64,000 bases of DNA from Streptomyces subrutilus (GTDB lineage Bacteria > Actinomycetota > Actinomycetes > Streptomycetales > Streptomycetaceae): positions 1,054,001 to 1,118,000 of the forward strand of contig NZ_CP023701.1 in NCBI RefSeq assembly GCF_008704535.1, in the 5' to 3' direction. Positions within the stretch are counted from its first letter, which is position 1. Each line of letters begins with the position of its first letter. The notes beneath the pieces were generated by a model that ran no database searches, was not told the DNA's origin, and saw nothing but the letters and a program-made list of their open reading frames with translations. The position numbers were made by a program, and so were the translations under genes. Shown here piece by piece: positions 18,421-26,696 of this stretch.

Positions 18421-19998
18421 GTGCTCACCGCCCGCTTGACCAACGCGAACGTCGTCACCATGGACCCGGCGCACCCGGTCGCGCACGACATCGGCATCTG
18501 GAACGGCCGCGTCGTCGGGCTCGACGATGCCGTGACGGGCCTGCCGGCCCGCGAGGTCGTCGACCTCCAGGGGGCCACCGTGCTCCCCGGGTTCATCGAC
18601 AGCCACGTCCACCTGGCCTGGGCCGGGCTCAAGGCGGCCACCCCCAGCGTGGCCCCCTGCACCCGGGCCGCGGACGTCCTGGCCGTGGTGGCCCGGGCCG
18701 CCGCCGAGCGGCCGCCCGGCGCCTGGGTCGACATCGCCGGGTACGACCAGCGGGCGCTGGGCCGGCACCTGACCGCCGCCGAGCTGGACGGGGTCGGCGG
18801 CGGCCGCAAGATCTTCATGCTGCACGACTCGGGCCACGGCTGCGTGGTCAACAGCGCCGTGCTCGACCTGCTCCCCGCCTCGGCGGCAGAGGGCGGGGGC
18901 TTCCTCGCCGAGAGCGCCATGACGGCCGCCCGCAGACTGCGGCTGCCGTACTCCCAGGAGGAGCTGGCCGACGCGATCGAACGCGCCGGCCGGCAGTGCC
19001 TCGCCGAGGGCATCACCGCCTGCGCCGAGGCGGGGATCGGCGGCGGGCTGCTCGGCCACAGCCCGGTCGAAGCGGGGGCGTACCAACTCCTGCGCGAGCA
19101 GGGCCGGTTGCCGCTGCGCGTGCAGCTGATGGCGGCCGGGGACACCCTGCGCCCCGTCGCGGCCCACGCGGGCGACGGGATACCGCGGGCGCTCGACCTG
19201 GGACTGCGGACCGGTTTCGGGGACGACTGGCTGTCGGTCGGCGCCCTCAAGGTCTACACCGACGGCGGCATGATGGCCCGTACGGCCGCGCTGACCGGTC
19301 CGTACGTCGGCACGGACACCAGCGGTGAACTCCAGGACACCCCCGAGCGGATCACGGACCTGATCGTCGACGGCCACCTGGCCGGATGGCAGCTGGCGGT
19401 GCACGCCATCGGGGACCGGGCCGCCGATCTCGCCCTGGACGCTCTGGAGCGGGCCCAGCGGCTGCGGCCCCGGCCGGAGGCCCGGCACCGGATCGAGCAC
19501 GCCGGCCTGATCCGCCCCGACCAGCTCCCCCGGTTCGCGGCGCTCGGCGTCGCCGCGGTGGTCCAGCCGAACTTCCTGCGGTACTTCGGCGACGACTACG
19601 CGACGGTCATGGGCCCCGAGCGGGCGCCGTGGATGTACCGGGGCCGGGGCTTCCTCGACCACGGCGTCTCCCTGGTCGGCAGCTCCGACCGGCCGGTGAC
19701 GGACGGTTCGCCGCTGCGGGCCGTCCAGTTCATGGTGGAGCGGGCCTCGCTCTCGGGCCGGGCGATCGGCCCGGCCGAGGCGGTCACGGTCGACGAGGCC
19801 CTGTACGCCTACACCGCGGCCGGTGCCCGTGCCTGCCACTGGGAGCACGCCGCGGGCACCGTGAGCCCGGGCAAGCGCGCCGACCTGGTCGTGCTCGGCG
19901 ACGATCCGAGGCGCGTGGAGACCTCCCGCATCGGCGGCATCGAGGTCGTCGCGACGTACGTGGACGGCGTGCGCACGACCCACCCGGGCGCGCCCTGA
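18421..19998 (+). CDS. Amidohydrolase 3 family (YtcJ-like) metal hydrolase
   Basis: 525 residues. The TIM-barrel metal motifs are readable: DSHVH near residue 60, HAIGDRA near 328, IEHAG near 359 and a late SSDRPVTDGSPL carrying the metal-site Asp. Relatives include YtcJ and N-substituted formamide deformylase NfdA. GTG 18421 follows the ATPase stop by 14 nt with GAGGA as ribosome site, so it is the last gene of the iron-regulated uptake operon. Hydrolysis of an amide or formamide in the siderophore, or in the imported complex, is a reasonable inference. The substrate cannot be read from sequence. A hairpin follows at once. Confidence 0.85.
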   Translation: MLTARLTNANVVTMDPAHPVAHDIGIWNGRVVGLDDAVTGLPAREVVDLQGATVLPGFIDSHVHLAWAGLKAATPSVAPCTRAADVLAVVARAAAERPPGAWVDIAGYDQRALGRHLTAAELDGVGGGRKIFMLHDSGHGCVVNSAVLDLLPASAAEGGGFLAESAMTAARRLRLPYSQEELADAIERAGRQCLAEGITACAEAGIGGGLLGHSPVEAGAYQLLREQGRLPLRVQLMAAGDTLRPVAAHAGDGIPRALDLGLRTGFGDDWLSVGALKVYTDGGMMARTAALTGPYVGTDTSGELQDTPERITDLIVDGHLAGWQLAVHAIGDRAADLALDALERAQRLRPRPEARHRIEHAGLIRPDQLPRFAALGVAAVVQPNFLRYFGDDYATVMGPERAPWMYRGRGFLDHGVSLVGSSDRPVTDGSPLRAVQFMVERASLSGRAIGPAEAVTVDEALYAYTAAGARACHWEHAAGTVSPGKRADLVVLGDDPRRVETSRIGGIEVVATYVDGVRTTHPGAP

Positions 19999-20025
19999 GG
20001 CCGGTTCGGGCTGCGGGAACCGGCC
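19999..20025. terminator. Hairpin terminator between amidohydrolase and kinase
   Basis: GGCCGGTTC/GAACCGGCC perfect 9-bp stem with a 9-nt loop, immediately after the amidohydrolase stop. Convergent with the kinase gene. Confidence 0.75.
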
Positions 20026-20106
20026 ACGGCGGCGGGCCGGCCACCCGGCCGCTCCGGGAGCGGTCGGCCCCTGGGAGCGGACGGCGGGGGCCGCGTCGCC
20101 GTCCGG

Positions 20107-21054
20107 TCAGGTCGCCACGCGCCCGGGCTCCCGGTCCGGGACCACGGTCGTCCCGCGGCCGTCCCCGTGCCCGTCGGGGCCGCCGAGCACGGCCCGCAGC
20201 AGGGCGTGCGGCTCGCGGCCGTCGAGCACGTGCGCCGAGCCGACGCCCTCCCGGACCGCCCGCAGGCAGCCCTGCATCTTCGGGAGCATCCCGCTGACCA
20301 GCCCGGGCAGCAGCACCTCCAGCTCGGCGGCGGTCAGCCGGTCGATGACCTCGGTGCTGTCCGGCCAGTTGGCGTAGAGGCCCGCGACATCGGTGAGCAC
20401 GACCAGCTTCTCGGCACCCAGGGCCTGCGCCAACGCGGCCGCCGCCAGGTCGGCGTTGACGTTGTACACCTGTCCGTCGCCGCCCCGGGCCACCGGGGAG
20501 ACGACCGGGATGCGGCCGCGGTCCAGCAGCGCGAGCACGGTCTCGGGGTTCACGTCGACGACGTCGCCGACCAGCCCGATGTCCACCGGCTCGCCGTTCA
20601 CCCAGGCGGGCCGCCGCTCCGCGGTCATCGTGTGCGCGTCCTCCCCCGTCAGCCCGACGGCGAGCGGGCCGTGCCGGTTGATCAGGCCCACCAGCTCCCG
20701 CTGGACCTGCCCGGCCAGCACCATCCGGACCACGTCCATGATCTCCGGCGTGGTGACCCGCAGCCCGGCCTCGAAGCGCACCTCCAGGTCGAGCCGGTCC
20801 AGCAGCGCACTGATCTGCGGTCCGCCGCCGTGCACGACGACCGGGTGCAGCCCGGCCCGCCGCATCTCCACCACGTCCTCGGCGAAGGCCCGTTTGAGCC
20901 GCTCGTCCACCATGGCGTTGCCGCCGAACTTGACCACGACCGTACGGGGCCGCGGCGGCGCGGCGACCCGTACGGCCGGCGTGCCGCCGGGGGCGGGGAC
21001 GCGCGCCCGGGGCACTGTGATCACGGCGGACTCTTGCGCGGGGGTCAAGGTCAC
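20107..21054 (-). CDS. argB: N-acetylglutamate kinase, siderophore-locus paralogue
   Basis: About 315 residues of the amino-acid kinase family: [13 protein letters not shown] (phosphate site), VVHGGGPQI (substrate loop), [10 protein letters not shown], and [11 protein letters not shown] are all present. It phosphorylates N-acetylglutamate, the committed step to ornithine and arginine. GTG 21054 has GGAG 8 nt upstream; the longer frame to 21147 would begin one base from the iron box. Two features linked to arginine inhibition in other ArgB proteins are absent: the N-terminal helix motif like LPWLxxFxxK is replaced by a Pro/Ala-rich stretch, and the Glu of the C-terminal LLLE[IL] motif is changed (HALLRAV, followed by a Gly-rich insertion). 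It stands alone, away from any arg operon, and behind an iron box, so it most likely raises ornithine supply for hydroxyornithine. Confidence 0.92.
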   Translation of the reverse strand: MTLTPAQESAVITVPRARVPAPGGTPAVRVAAPPRPRTVVVKFGGNAMVDERLKRAFAEDVVEMRRAGLHPVVVHGGGPQISALLDRLDLEVRFEAGLRVTTPEIMDVVRMVLAGQVQRELVGLINRHGPLAVGLTGEDAHTMTAERRPAWVNGEPVDIGLVGDVVDVNPETVLALLDRGRIPVVSPVARGGDGQVYNVNADLAAAALAQALGAEKLVVLTDVAGLYANWPDSTEVIDRLTAAELEVLLPGLVSGMLPKMQGCLRAVREGVGSAHVLDGREPHALLRAVLGGPDGHGDGRGTTVVPDREPGRVAT

Positions 21055-21147
21055 GGAGCCACTCCATTCGTGCGCGGGTCCGGGCGCGACACCGATGCCC
21101 GCACCGGCTCTGCGCCCGCCCGCTCGACAGCCCGTACAGAACGGCAC

Positions 21148-21166
21148 TTAGGTTAGCCTAACTTCA
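21148..21166. promoter_or_regulatory. Iron box C upstream of argB paralogue
   Basis: TTAGGTTAGCCTAACTTCA matches 17 of 19 positions of the iron box. It lies 94 bp before the argB start and 229 bp before the divergent AI-2E permease gene, so argB is the likely target. The remaining 21167-21394 stretch shows no gene. Confidence 0.88.
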
Positions 21167-21394
21167 CCGGAACCGCGGGCCCGGCCCGGATCGCGACCGG
21201 CGGGCGACACCCACGGCCCCTCCCTCCCCCTCCTCCCCGACTCCCGCCCGAACGGCAGGACGAACGAACCCGACAGCCGGAGGGCGGTCCGACGACGCGC
21301 GACCGCGGCCGGGCCGCGCACCTCCCCTCCCGCCGAACGCGGCTGATCTGCCGGAACGGGGGCAGGAGAGCGGGGATACGGAGGGAGGTTCCGG

Positions 21395-22690
21395 ATGCCC
21401 GGAATCCACAAGTGGCTCGACCGCGTGAAGGACGGCGCGGTCGCGCTCGGGGAGCGTCGCGCCCAGATGCAGGCGCGCCGAGACGCGGAGTACGAGGCCG
21501 AGGCCGCGCGGGAGAGGGCGGCGGAAGCCCGCCGGGCCCGACCCCGTACGCCGGATCCGGCCCGGGCGGTGCCCTGGGGCGTGCGGGTCGCGGCGGAGGC
21601 CGGCTGGCGGTTCCTGGTGCTGGCCGCGACGCTGTGGGTGCTGATGCGGGTGATCGGCGCCGTGCGGCTGGTCGTCCTGGCCTTCGTCATCGCCCTCCTG
21701 GTCACCGCGCTGCTCCAGCCGACGGTGGCCCGGCTGCACCGCCGGGGCCTGTCGCAGGGGCTCGCCACCGCGTTCACCGCGATCTTCGGTTTCGTGGTGC
21801 TCGGCCTGGTCGGATGGTTCGTCGTCTGGCAGGTGCTCGACAACCTGGGCGACCTCTCCGGGCGGGTGCAGGAGGGCATCGAGGAGCTGAAGCGCTGGCT
21901 GCTGAACAGCCCGTTCCACGTGACCGAGCAGCAGATCAACGACATCGCCAAGAACCTGAGCGACGCGATCGGCACCAGCACCAGCGAGATCACCTCCACG
22001 GGCCTCCAAGGGGTGACCGTGCTGGTGGAGATCCTCACCGGCATGCTGCTGGCGATGTTCTCCACGCTCTTCCTGCTGTACGACGGCAAGCGCATCTGGG
22101 AGTGGACGCTCAACCTGGTGCCGGCCGACGCCCGGCCGGGCGTGGCCGGTGCGGGTCCGCGCGCCTGGCGCACGCTCACGGCGTACGTGCGCGGCACGAT
22201 GATCGTCGCGTTCATCGACGCCCTGTTCATCGGGGTGGGCATCTACTTCCTCGGGGTGCCGCTCGCCGTGCCGATCGGCGTGGTCATCTTCCTGGCCTCC
22301 TTCGTGCCGCTGGTCGGCGCCGTGGCCTCCGGTGCGCTCGCGGTGGTCGTCGCGCTCGTCACGCAGGGCGTGTTCACGGCGCTCATGGCCCTGCTGGTGG
22401 TGCTGCTGGTCCAGCAGATCGAGGGCCACGTGCTCCAGCCCTTCATCCTGGGACGGGCCGTGCGGGTCCACCCGCTGGCCGTGGTCCTGGCCGTCGCCAC
22501 CGGCGGCCTGGTGGCCGGGATCGGCGGGGCCGTCGTCGCGGTGCCGCTGGTCGCCGTCGCGAACACGGTGACAGGCCACCTCCGTGCCTACGCGCGCGAC
22601 GAGCACGAGGAGGACGGCTCCGAGGACGCGGACGACCCGGCGCCCGCGCCGGTCGCCGTCGCCGAGCAGGCGCCGGGCCAGACCCCGTAG
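21395..22690 (+). CDS. AI-2E family transporter / PerM-like permease
   Basis: 431 residues. A charged N-terminal region of about 65 residues precedes eight or so membrane helices arranged as in the family: two pairs of helices, a soluble middle part (about residues 150-200) and a C-terminal bundle with FASFVPLVGA-like and LQPFILGRAVRVHP segments. Members are flippase-like or ion-coupled exporters; AI-2 itself is seldom the substrate and none can be inferred here. GGGAGG precedes the ATG. It is monocistronic, closed by a very strong hairpin. Confidence 0.88.
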   Translation: MPGIHKWLDRVKDGAVALGERRAQMQARRDAEYEAEAARERAAEARRARPRTPDPARAVPWGVRVAAEAGWRFLVLAATLWVLMRVIGAVRLVVLAFVIALLVTALLQPTVARLHRRGLSQGLATAFTAIFGFVVLGLVGWFVVWQVLDNLGDLSGRVQEGIEELKRWLLNSPFHVTEQQINDIAKNLSDAIGTSTSEITSTGLQGVTVLVEILTGMLLAMFSTLFLLYDGKRIWEWTLNLVPADARPGVAGAGPRAWRTLTAYVRGTMIVAFIDALFIGVGIYFLGVPLAVPIGVVIFLASFVPLVGAVASGALAVVVALVTQGVFTALMALLVVLLVQQIEGHVLQPFILGRAVRVHPLAVVLAVATGGLVAGIGGAVVAVPLVAVANTVTGHLRAYARDEHEEDGSEDADDPAPAPVAVAEQAPGQTP

Positions 22691-22703
22691 CCCCGCCCCG
22701 GAC

Positions 22704-22760
22704 GGTCCCGGGGAGCGTGCCCGGTCGACGTGACGTCGACCGGGCACGCTCCCCGGGACC
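22704..22760. terminator. 57-bp perfect hairpin terminator
   Basis: A 27-bp perfect stem with a 3-nt loop (TGA), followed by TTT on the + strand. It ends the AI-2E permease gene and also faces the convergent SRPBCC gene. Confidence 0.95.
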
Positions 22761-22774
22761 TTTGCGTTCCACGG

Positions 22775-23347
22775 TCAGCGCGCGGGAGGGCGCGGGGCGC
22801 CGCCCTCCTCCGGGGCCGCCTCCAGTGAGCGCTTCAGGCGTCGGAGCGTCGTGTCCATGCCGGAGCGGTTGGTGCGCACCCGAGCCGCCGGCGACGTCCC
22901 GGCGACGGCGGCGCCCAGCAGGTCAGCGACCCTCCCTCGCGCGCCCCGCCGCAGGTCCTGCCAGTACTGGGTGACGCACGTGGACCCCGGGCCCTCGGTA
23001 CCGAGGCCGTCCGGACCGGCCGGGGCCAGGCGGAACCCCCAGGTGGCGAGGGGCAGCCCGGCGATCGACACCCGGAAGGCGAACTCCGTGGGAGCCACCG
23101 CCGTGGTGACTCGGCAGAAGGTGAACCAGAGGCGCGGTCCGTTGCGGTTGAACCCGACGAAGGAGGGCCGGGTGCCGCCCCTCCCCCGGAAGACCAGGAC
23201 CCCGACGCACTCCGGACTCCACCGCGCCATCCGCCGGACGTCGCGGAGCGCCGCGTAGACCCGCTCGGGGGGTGCGTGGATCACGACGGACGCGTGCAGC
23301 TCCCGCGTCCGCGGGGACGGGCCGCCCGGTCCGCCGGTCGTCGTCAC
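22775..23347 (-). CDS. SRPBCC (START-like) family protein
   Basis: 190 residues. The polyketide cyclase/SRPBCC opening pattern is visible: VVIHAPPERVYAALRDVRRMARWSP, a helix-grip fold start, then alternating strands and a long C-terminal helix (LRRLKRSLE). Such proteins bind hydrophobic ligands in a deep cavity. GTG start lies about 10 nt after the stop of the membrane hydroxylase, so the two form an operon. This suggests the pair handles one lipid, the SRPBCC protein carrying or sensing substrate or product. That is inference from position. Confidence 0.85.
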   Translation of the reverse strand: MTTTGGPGGPSPRTRELHASVVIHAPPERVYAALRDVRRMARWSPECVGVLVFRGRGGTRPSFVGFNRNGPRLWFTFCRVTTAVAPTEFAFRVSIAGLPLATWGFRLAPAGPDGLGTEGPGSTCVTQYWQDLRRGARGRVADLLGAAVAGTSPAARVRTNRSGMDTTLRRLKRSLEAAPEEGGAPRPPAR

Positions 23348-23357
23348 GCGCGCCCCC

Positions 23358-24323
23358 TCAGCGGCCGGTGTCCGCGGTCGCCGGCGCGCAGGCGCACGCG
23401 GCGCCCGCGTCCGGGCCGGGGCAGCAGCGGGCGGCGGGCACGGCCCTCGCGAGGGGCGGCCCCTGGGGCAGCGGGGCGGGCGGGGCGTCCGCCGTACGGT
23501 CGGGCTGCCATCCGGGCCGGCCCACGAGGTGCCGCACCCGGTCCTGCCACCGCGTGGCCCGCGCCAGGTCGCGGCCGATGGCGGCGTACTCGTGGGAGAC
23601 GACGCGCAGGGGGTTGTAGGTGTCGATGTTCTTGGTGAGCCCGTACACGGGGCGTTCGGTCTCCTCGGCCCACGTGCCGAACAGCTGGTCCCAGATCATC
23701 AGGATGCCGCCGAAGTTGCGGTCCAGATAGCCGCCTTGGGAGGCGTGGTGCACGCGATGGCTGGAGGGGGTGTTGACGACCCTTTCGACGAGGCGCGGCA
23801 GCCGTCCGATGCGGTCGGTGTGCAGCCAGAACTGGGTCAGCATGTTGATGCCGCCGCACAGCAGGATCGCCCAGGGCGGTACGCCGAGCAGGACCAGGGG
23901 GATGTAGAAGAGCTGCGAGGTGAGGCCCGTCCAGGGCAGCCGGACCGCCGTGGAGAGGTTGTAGTTGAGGCTGGAGTGGTGCACCACGTGGCTGGCCCAC
24001 AGCACGCGCACGAGGTGGTGTTCGCGGTGCATCCAGTAGTAGCAGAAGTCCTGGGCCAGCAGGATCAACGGGAAGGTCACCCAGGTGACCTCGATCCGCA
24101 GGGGGGTGAGGGCGTACAGGCCGACGAAGACGGCCAGCGCGATCGTCTTGTAGAGGACGTCCACGGCGGCGGCGCCCAGACCCACGGTGAGGCTCGTCGC
24201 GGTGTCGCGGACGCCGTAGCCGCTGGCGTTCTCATCGGGGTGGAGCCGGTAGTAGACCATCTCGATGACGATCAGCAACACGAAGAGGGGGGCGGACAGG
24301 GCCAGTAGGGACGTGTTTTCCAT
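23358..24323 (-). CDS. Sterol desaturase / fatty acid hydroxylase family membrane di-iron enzyme
   Basis: 321 residues with several membrane helices and the eight-histidine di-iron signature: HREHH near residue 98, HVVHH near 110, an intermediate H in FWLHTDR, and HRVHH near 192. The family inserts oxygen or double bonds into lipids using O2. The arrangement resembles the alkylglycerol monooxygenase/ERG3-like branch. The last 60 residues are Pro/Ala/Cys-rich and disordered. It is first gene of an operon with the SRPBCC protein and is transcribed away from a TetR gene through two operator copies, so it is probably repressed by that TetR until a ligand appears. Confidence 0.9.
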   Translation of the reverse strand: MENTSLLALSAPLFVLLIVIEMVYYRLHPDENASGYGVRDTATSLTVGLGAAAVDVLYKTIALAVFVGLYALTPLRIEVTWVTFPLILLAQDFCYYWMHREHHLVRVLWASHVVHHSSLNYNLSTAVRLPWTGLTSQLFYIPLVLLGVPPWAILLCGGINMLTQFWLHTDRIGRLPRLVERVVNTPSSHRVHHASQGGYLDRNFGGILMIWDQLFGTWAEETERPVYGLTKNIDTYNPLRVVSHEYAAIGRDLARATRWQDRVRHLVGRPGWQPDRTADAPPAPLPQGPPLARAVPAARCCPGPDAGAACACAPATADTGR

Positions 24324-24335
24324 CAGGATCTCCTA

Positions 24336-24354
24336 TCGGAGCGATGCGCTCCGA
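24336..24354. promoter_or_regulatory. TetR operator copy 1
   Basis: TCGGAGCG-ATG-CGCTCCGA, a perfect 19-bp palindrome 12 bp upstream of the hydroxylase start. Flanking CCTA/CAGG extends the symmetry. Confidence 0.85.
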
Positions 24355-24362
24355 CAGGAGTA

Positions 24363-24381
24363 TCGGAGTGCAACGCTCCGA
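24363..24381. promoter_or_regulatory. TetR operator copy 2
   Basis: TCGGAGTG-CAA-CGCTCCGA, the same element with one arm mismatch, 19 bp before the TetR start. Centres of the two copies are 27 bp apart. Confidence 0.85.
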
Positions 24382-24400
24382 CAGGCAATAGGTTGGACGC

Positions 24401-25063
24401 ATGAAGAAATCAGACGCGGGGGGAATCCGGGCCGGCGGCCGCTTCGGGCGGCAGGCCGAGGCCGAGCGCAACGACGTCCTGGTCCTGGACGCCGCCCGGG
24501 CCGTCTTCGCGGAACAGGGCCCGGACGCACCCGTGTCCGCGATCGCCGAACGGGCGGGCGTGGGGATCGGCACCCTCTACCGGCGGTACGGCAGCAAGGA
24601 GCAGCTCCTCCAACGGCTGTGCGCCACCGGCATCGCGCAGACGATCGCCGAGCTCCGGCGCGCCCTGGCGGCGGAGGGCTCGGGCTGGGACGCCCTGGCG
24701 CTCTACGTGTCCGCGGCGATCGACGCCCGGGCGGGAGCGTTCGCCGGCCTGGCCGGGACGTTCAGCCTGCCGCAGGAGGTGTCCGCCGCCAACGAGGAGG
24801 CCCGGGCGCTGGCGGAGCGGCTGCTGGGCCGGGGGCTCGACGACGGCACCGTCCGCGCCGACGTCACCACGCTCGACGTCGTCCACGTCATCGAGCTGTT
24901 CAGCCGCTACCCGCGCCGCAGCGAGGACGACGAGCACGCGCGCCGCCGGATGGTGTCCCTGACCCTCGACGGCCTGCGCGGCGCCCATTGCGGCCTGCCC
25001 GGCCCCCGCCCCGACTGGGCGGCCTACCAGCGCACCTGGGACGCCCCGGCCGCCCCCGCGTGA
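24401..25063 (+). CDS. TetR-family repressor of the hydroxylase operon
   Basis: 220 residues. N-terminal helix-turn-helix: VLDAARAVFAEQGPDAPVSAIAERAGVGIGTLYRRYGSKEQLL (shown here as recognisable family order, about residues 28-70). The C-terminal ligand domain is variable, as usual. It is divergent from the hydroxylase/SRPBCC operon and the 77-bp gap holds two palindromic operators, so it most likely represses itself and that operon. The ligand is unknown; a lipid or xenobiotic acted on by the hydroxylase is the obvious candidate. A giant hairpin follows. Confidence 0.92.
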   Translation: MKKSDAGGIRAGGRFGRQAEAERNDVLVLDAARAVFAEQGPDAPVSAIAERAGVGIGTLYRRYGSKEQLLQRLCATGIAQTIAELRRALAAEGSGWDALALYVSAAIDARAGAFAGLAGTFSLPQEVSAANEEARALAERLLGRGLDDGTVRADVTTLDVVHVIELFSRYPRRSEDDEHARRRMVSLTLDGLRGAHCGLPGPRPDWAAYQRTWDAPAAPA

Positions 25064-25085
25064 CCTGCGGACCCCGGCGCCCGCC

Positions 25086-25152
25086 GCGCACGCACGGCCG
25101 AGGCCCGGCACCCCGCGCGGTGCGGGGTGCCGGGCCTCGGCCGTGCGTGCGC
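25086..25152. terminator. 67-bp perfect hairpin, bidirectional terminator
   Basis: A 31-bp perfect stem with a 5-nt loop, between the convergent TetR and YeaQ-like genes (12 nt from the latter's stop). Confidence 0.95.
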
Positions 25153-25164
25153 GTGCGCGGCGGG

Positions 25165-25431
25165 TCAGGTCCGGCTGCGGCCCGCGATCAGGCGGTAGAG
25201 CAGGAGGACGATGACCGAGCCGACCACGGCGGCGATCCACGTCGAGAGGTGGAAGAAGCCGTTGATGGAGTCGACTCCGAAGATCACCTTGCCGAGCCAG
25301 CCTCCGAGGAGGCCGCCGACGATGCCGATCACCATGGTGAGCAGGCAGCCGCCGGGGTCGCGTCCCGGGGTGATGGCCTTGGCGATGGCTCCGGCCAGCA
25401 GGCCGATCAGGATCCAGGCGATGATGCCCAT
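25165..25431 (-). CDS. GlsB/YeaQ/YmgE-type small membrane stress protein
   Basis: 88 residues with three hydrophobic helices and the glycine-rich signature of transglycosylase-associated proteins (GIIAWILIGLLAGAIAK, then GIVGGLLGGWLG). Function of the family is not settled; members are general-stress induced. ATG 25431 is 14 nt behind the stop of the DJ-1 gene, so the two are one transcript. Confidence 0.9.
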   Translation of the reverse strand: MGIIAWILIGLLAGAIAKAITPGRDPGGCLLTMVIGIVGGLLGGWLGKVIFGVDSINGFFHLSTWIAAVVGSVIVLLLYRLIAGRSRT

Positions 25432-25444
25432 GTCATGCCTCCGG

Positions 25445-25978
25445 TCAGCGGCCGAACTCGGCCAGGAACGTGGTGCAGAAGGCTTCGAGGTCGTCGGGCT
25501 TGCGGCTCGTGACCAGGGTGTTGGGACCGCCGGTGCACACCTTGACCTCCTCGTCGACCCAGGTGGCGCCGGCATTCGTGAGGTCGGTGCGCAGGCTGGG
25601 CCAGGAGGTGAGGGTGCGACCGCGGACCACGTCGGCCTCGATCAGCGTCCAGGGCGCGTGGCAGATCGCCGCGACCGGCTTGCCCGCGTCGAAGAAGCCG
25701 CGGACGAACGCCACGGCGCGCTCGTCGAGCCGCAGGGCGTCGGGGTTGGCGACGCCGCCCGGCAGCACGAGGGCGTCGAAGTCGCCGGCCGAGGCCTCGT
25801 CGAGGGTCACGTCGACCGGGAAGGTGTCGCCCTTGTCGAGGTGGTTGAAGGCCTGGACGCGACCGGGCTCGGGCGCCACGAGCCGAGGGGTGCCGCCGCT
25901 GCCGGCCACGGCCTTCCACGGCTCCGTCAGCTCGACCTGTTCGATTCCCTCGGACGCCACAAGAAACGCCACACGCAT
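25445..25978 (-). CDS. DJ-1/PfpI family protein (YhbO/PfpI-like)
   Basis: 177 residues with the class I glutamine-amidotransferase-like fold. The nucleophile elbow reads AAICHAPW around Cys 104, with the Glu of VELTEP early in the chain and DALVLPGG ahead of it. Relatives act as general stress proteins and are reported as glyoxalases, deglycases or peptidases; the exact activity here is open. It leads a two-gene stress operon with the YeaQ-like gene. Confidence 0.93.
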   Translation of the reverse strand: MRVAFLVASEGIEQVELTEPWKAVAGSGGTPRLVAPEPGRVQAFNHLDKGDTFPVDVTLDEASAGDFDALVLPGGVANPDALRLDERAVAFVRGFFDAGKPVAAICHAPWTLIEADVVRGRTLTSWPSLRTDLTNAGATWVDEEVKVCTGGPNTLVTSRKPDDLEAFCTTFLAEFGR

Positions 25979-26121
25979 GTGAAGGCCCTCTCTGATCTGT
26001 TCGCTTCGTACGGTTATGTCCTCCGTATGACCCGCAATCCATGGTTGCAAACCCTTGCAAACCCACCAGAGAGACACATCAGGTCCGCAGCCCCGCGGGC
26101 GCCGGCGCCGAGGGCGGCGCA

Positions 26122-26170
26122 GCACGGGGCGGGGGCGGTGACCCGTGTGGTCACCGCCCCCGCCCCGTGC
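26122..26170. terminator. Hairpin terminator after PRC-barrel gene
   Basis: Perfect 22-bp stem with a 5-nt loop (CGTGT), 12 nt beyond the PRC-barrel stop on the minus strand. The 25979-26121 stretch upstream of the DJ-1 gene shows no gene. Confidence 0.92.
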
Positions 26171-26182
26171 ACGTGCGTCCGG

Positions 26183-26536
26183 TCAGACGCGGTGCGGCCC
26201 GTCGTAGTAGCCGCCCACCTGTCGGTGGTAGTCCGCGTTGCCGAGGTGCTTCTCCTTGTCGAACTCCGGAGCGTCCTTGATCTGCTCCTTGGTCCGGTCC
26301 ACGTAGATCTTCCGGTCCTCGGCGTCGATGCGGCTGACCGTACCGGCCGGCAGCAGGACCTCCTTGCCGAAGATCCACGGACCGGTGTCGACCACCAGGT
26401 AGGCGGAGCCGACCTCGTCGGAGTGCTTGTCCACCTTGCCGATGGAGCCGTCCGTCGCCTCGACCTTGTAGCCCGTCAGATCGGCACCGGCCAGACGGCC
26501 GGACGTCTCCCGGTAACCCCACACATTGTCAGTCAT
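26183..26536 (-). CDS. PRC-barrel domain protein
   Basis: 117 residues. The PRC-barrel fold is readable in ADLTGYKVEATDGSIGKVDK, then the paired strands YLVVDTGPWIFGKEVLLPAG and DRKIYVDRTKEQIKDAP. Proteins of this form are common in Streptomyces stress regulons. AAGGAG lies 8 nt before ATG 26536. The C-terminus ends in HRQVGGYYDGPHRV. Neighbouring DJ-1, YeaQ-like and hydrophobic genes suggest an osmotic or general stress role. Confidence 0.9.
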   Translation of the reverse strand: MTDNVWGYRETSGRLAGADLTGYKVEATDGSIGKVDKHSDEVGSAYLVVDTGPWIFGKEVLLPAGTVSRIDAEDRKIYVDRTKEQIKDAPEFDKEKHLGNADYHRQVGGYYDGPHRV

Positions 26537-26696
26537 GCGAACAACTCCTTTGCTCACTCGTCGTACCAGCGGCCGCTTTCCCGTGGAATTCGAGAATTCC
26601 CCGGGGCGCGGTGCCCGCTGAAAACCGTGTGCCCTGGACCGGAGATGTCACACACCGGCAGGGGTGAAACTTTGCGAATGCCGCCCGGAACGGCCT

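Noticed and set aside
21055..21147. GTG 21147 as start of argB
   Set aside because: It lies next to iron box C and would leave no leader; GTG 21054 has a ribosome site and fits the family length.
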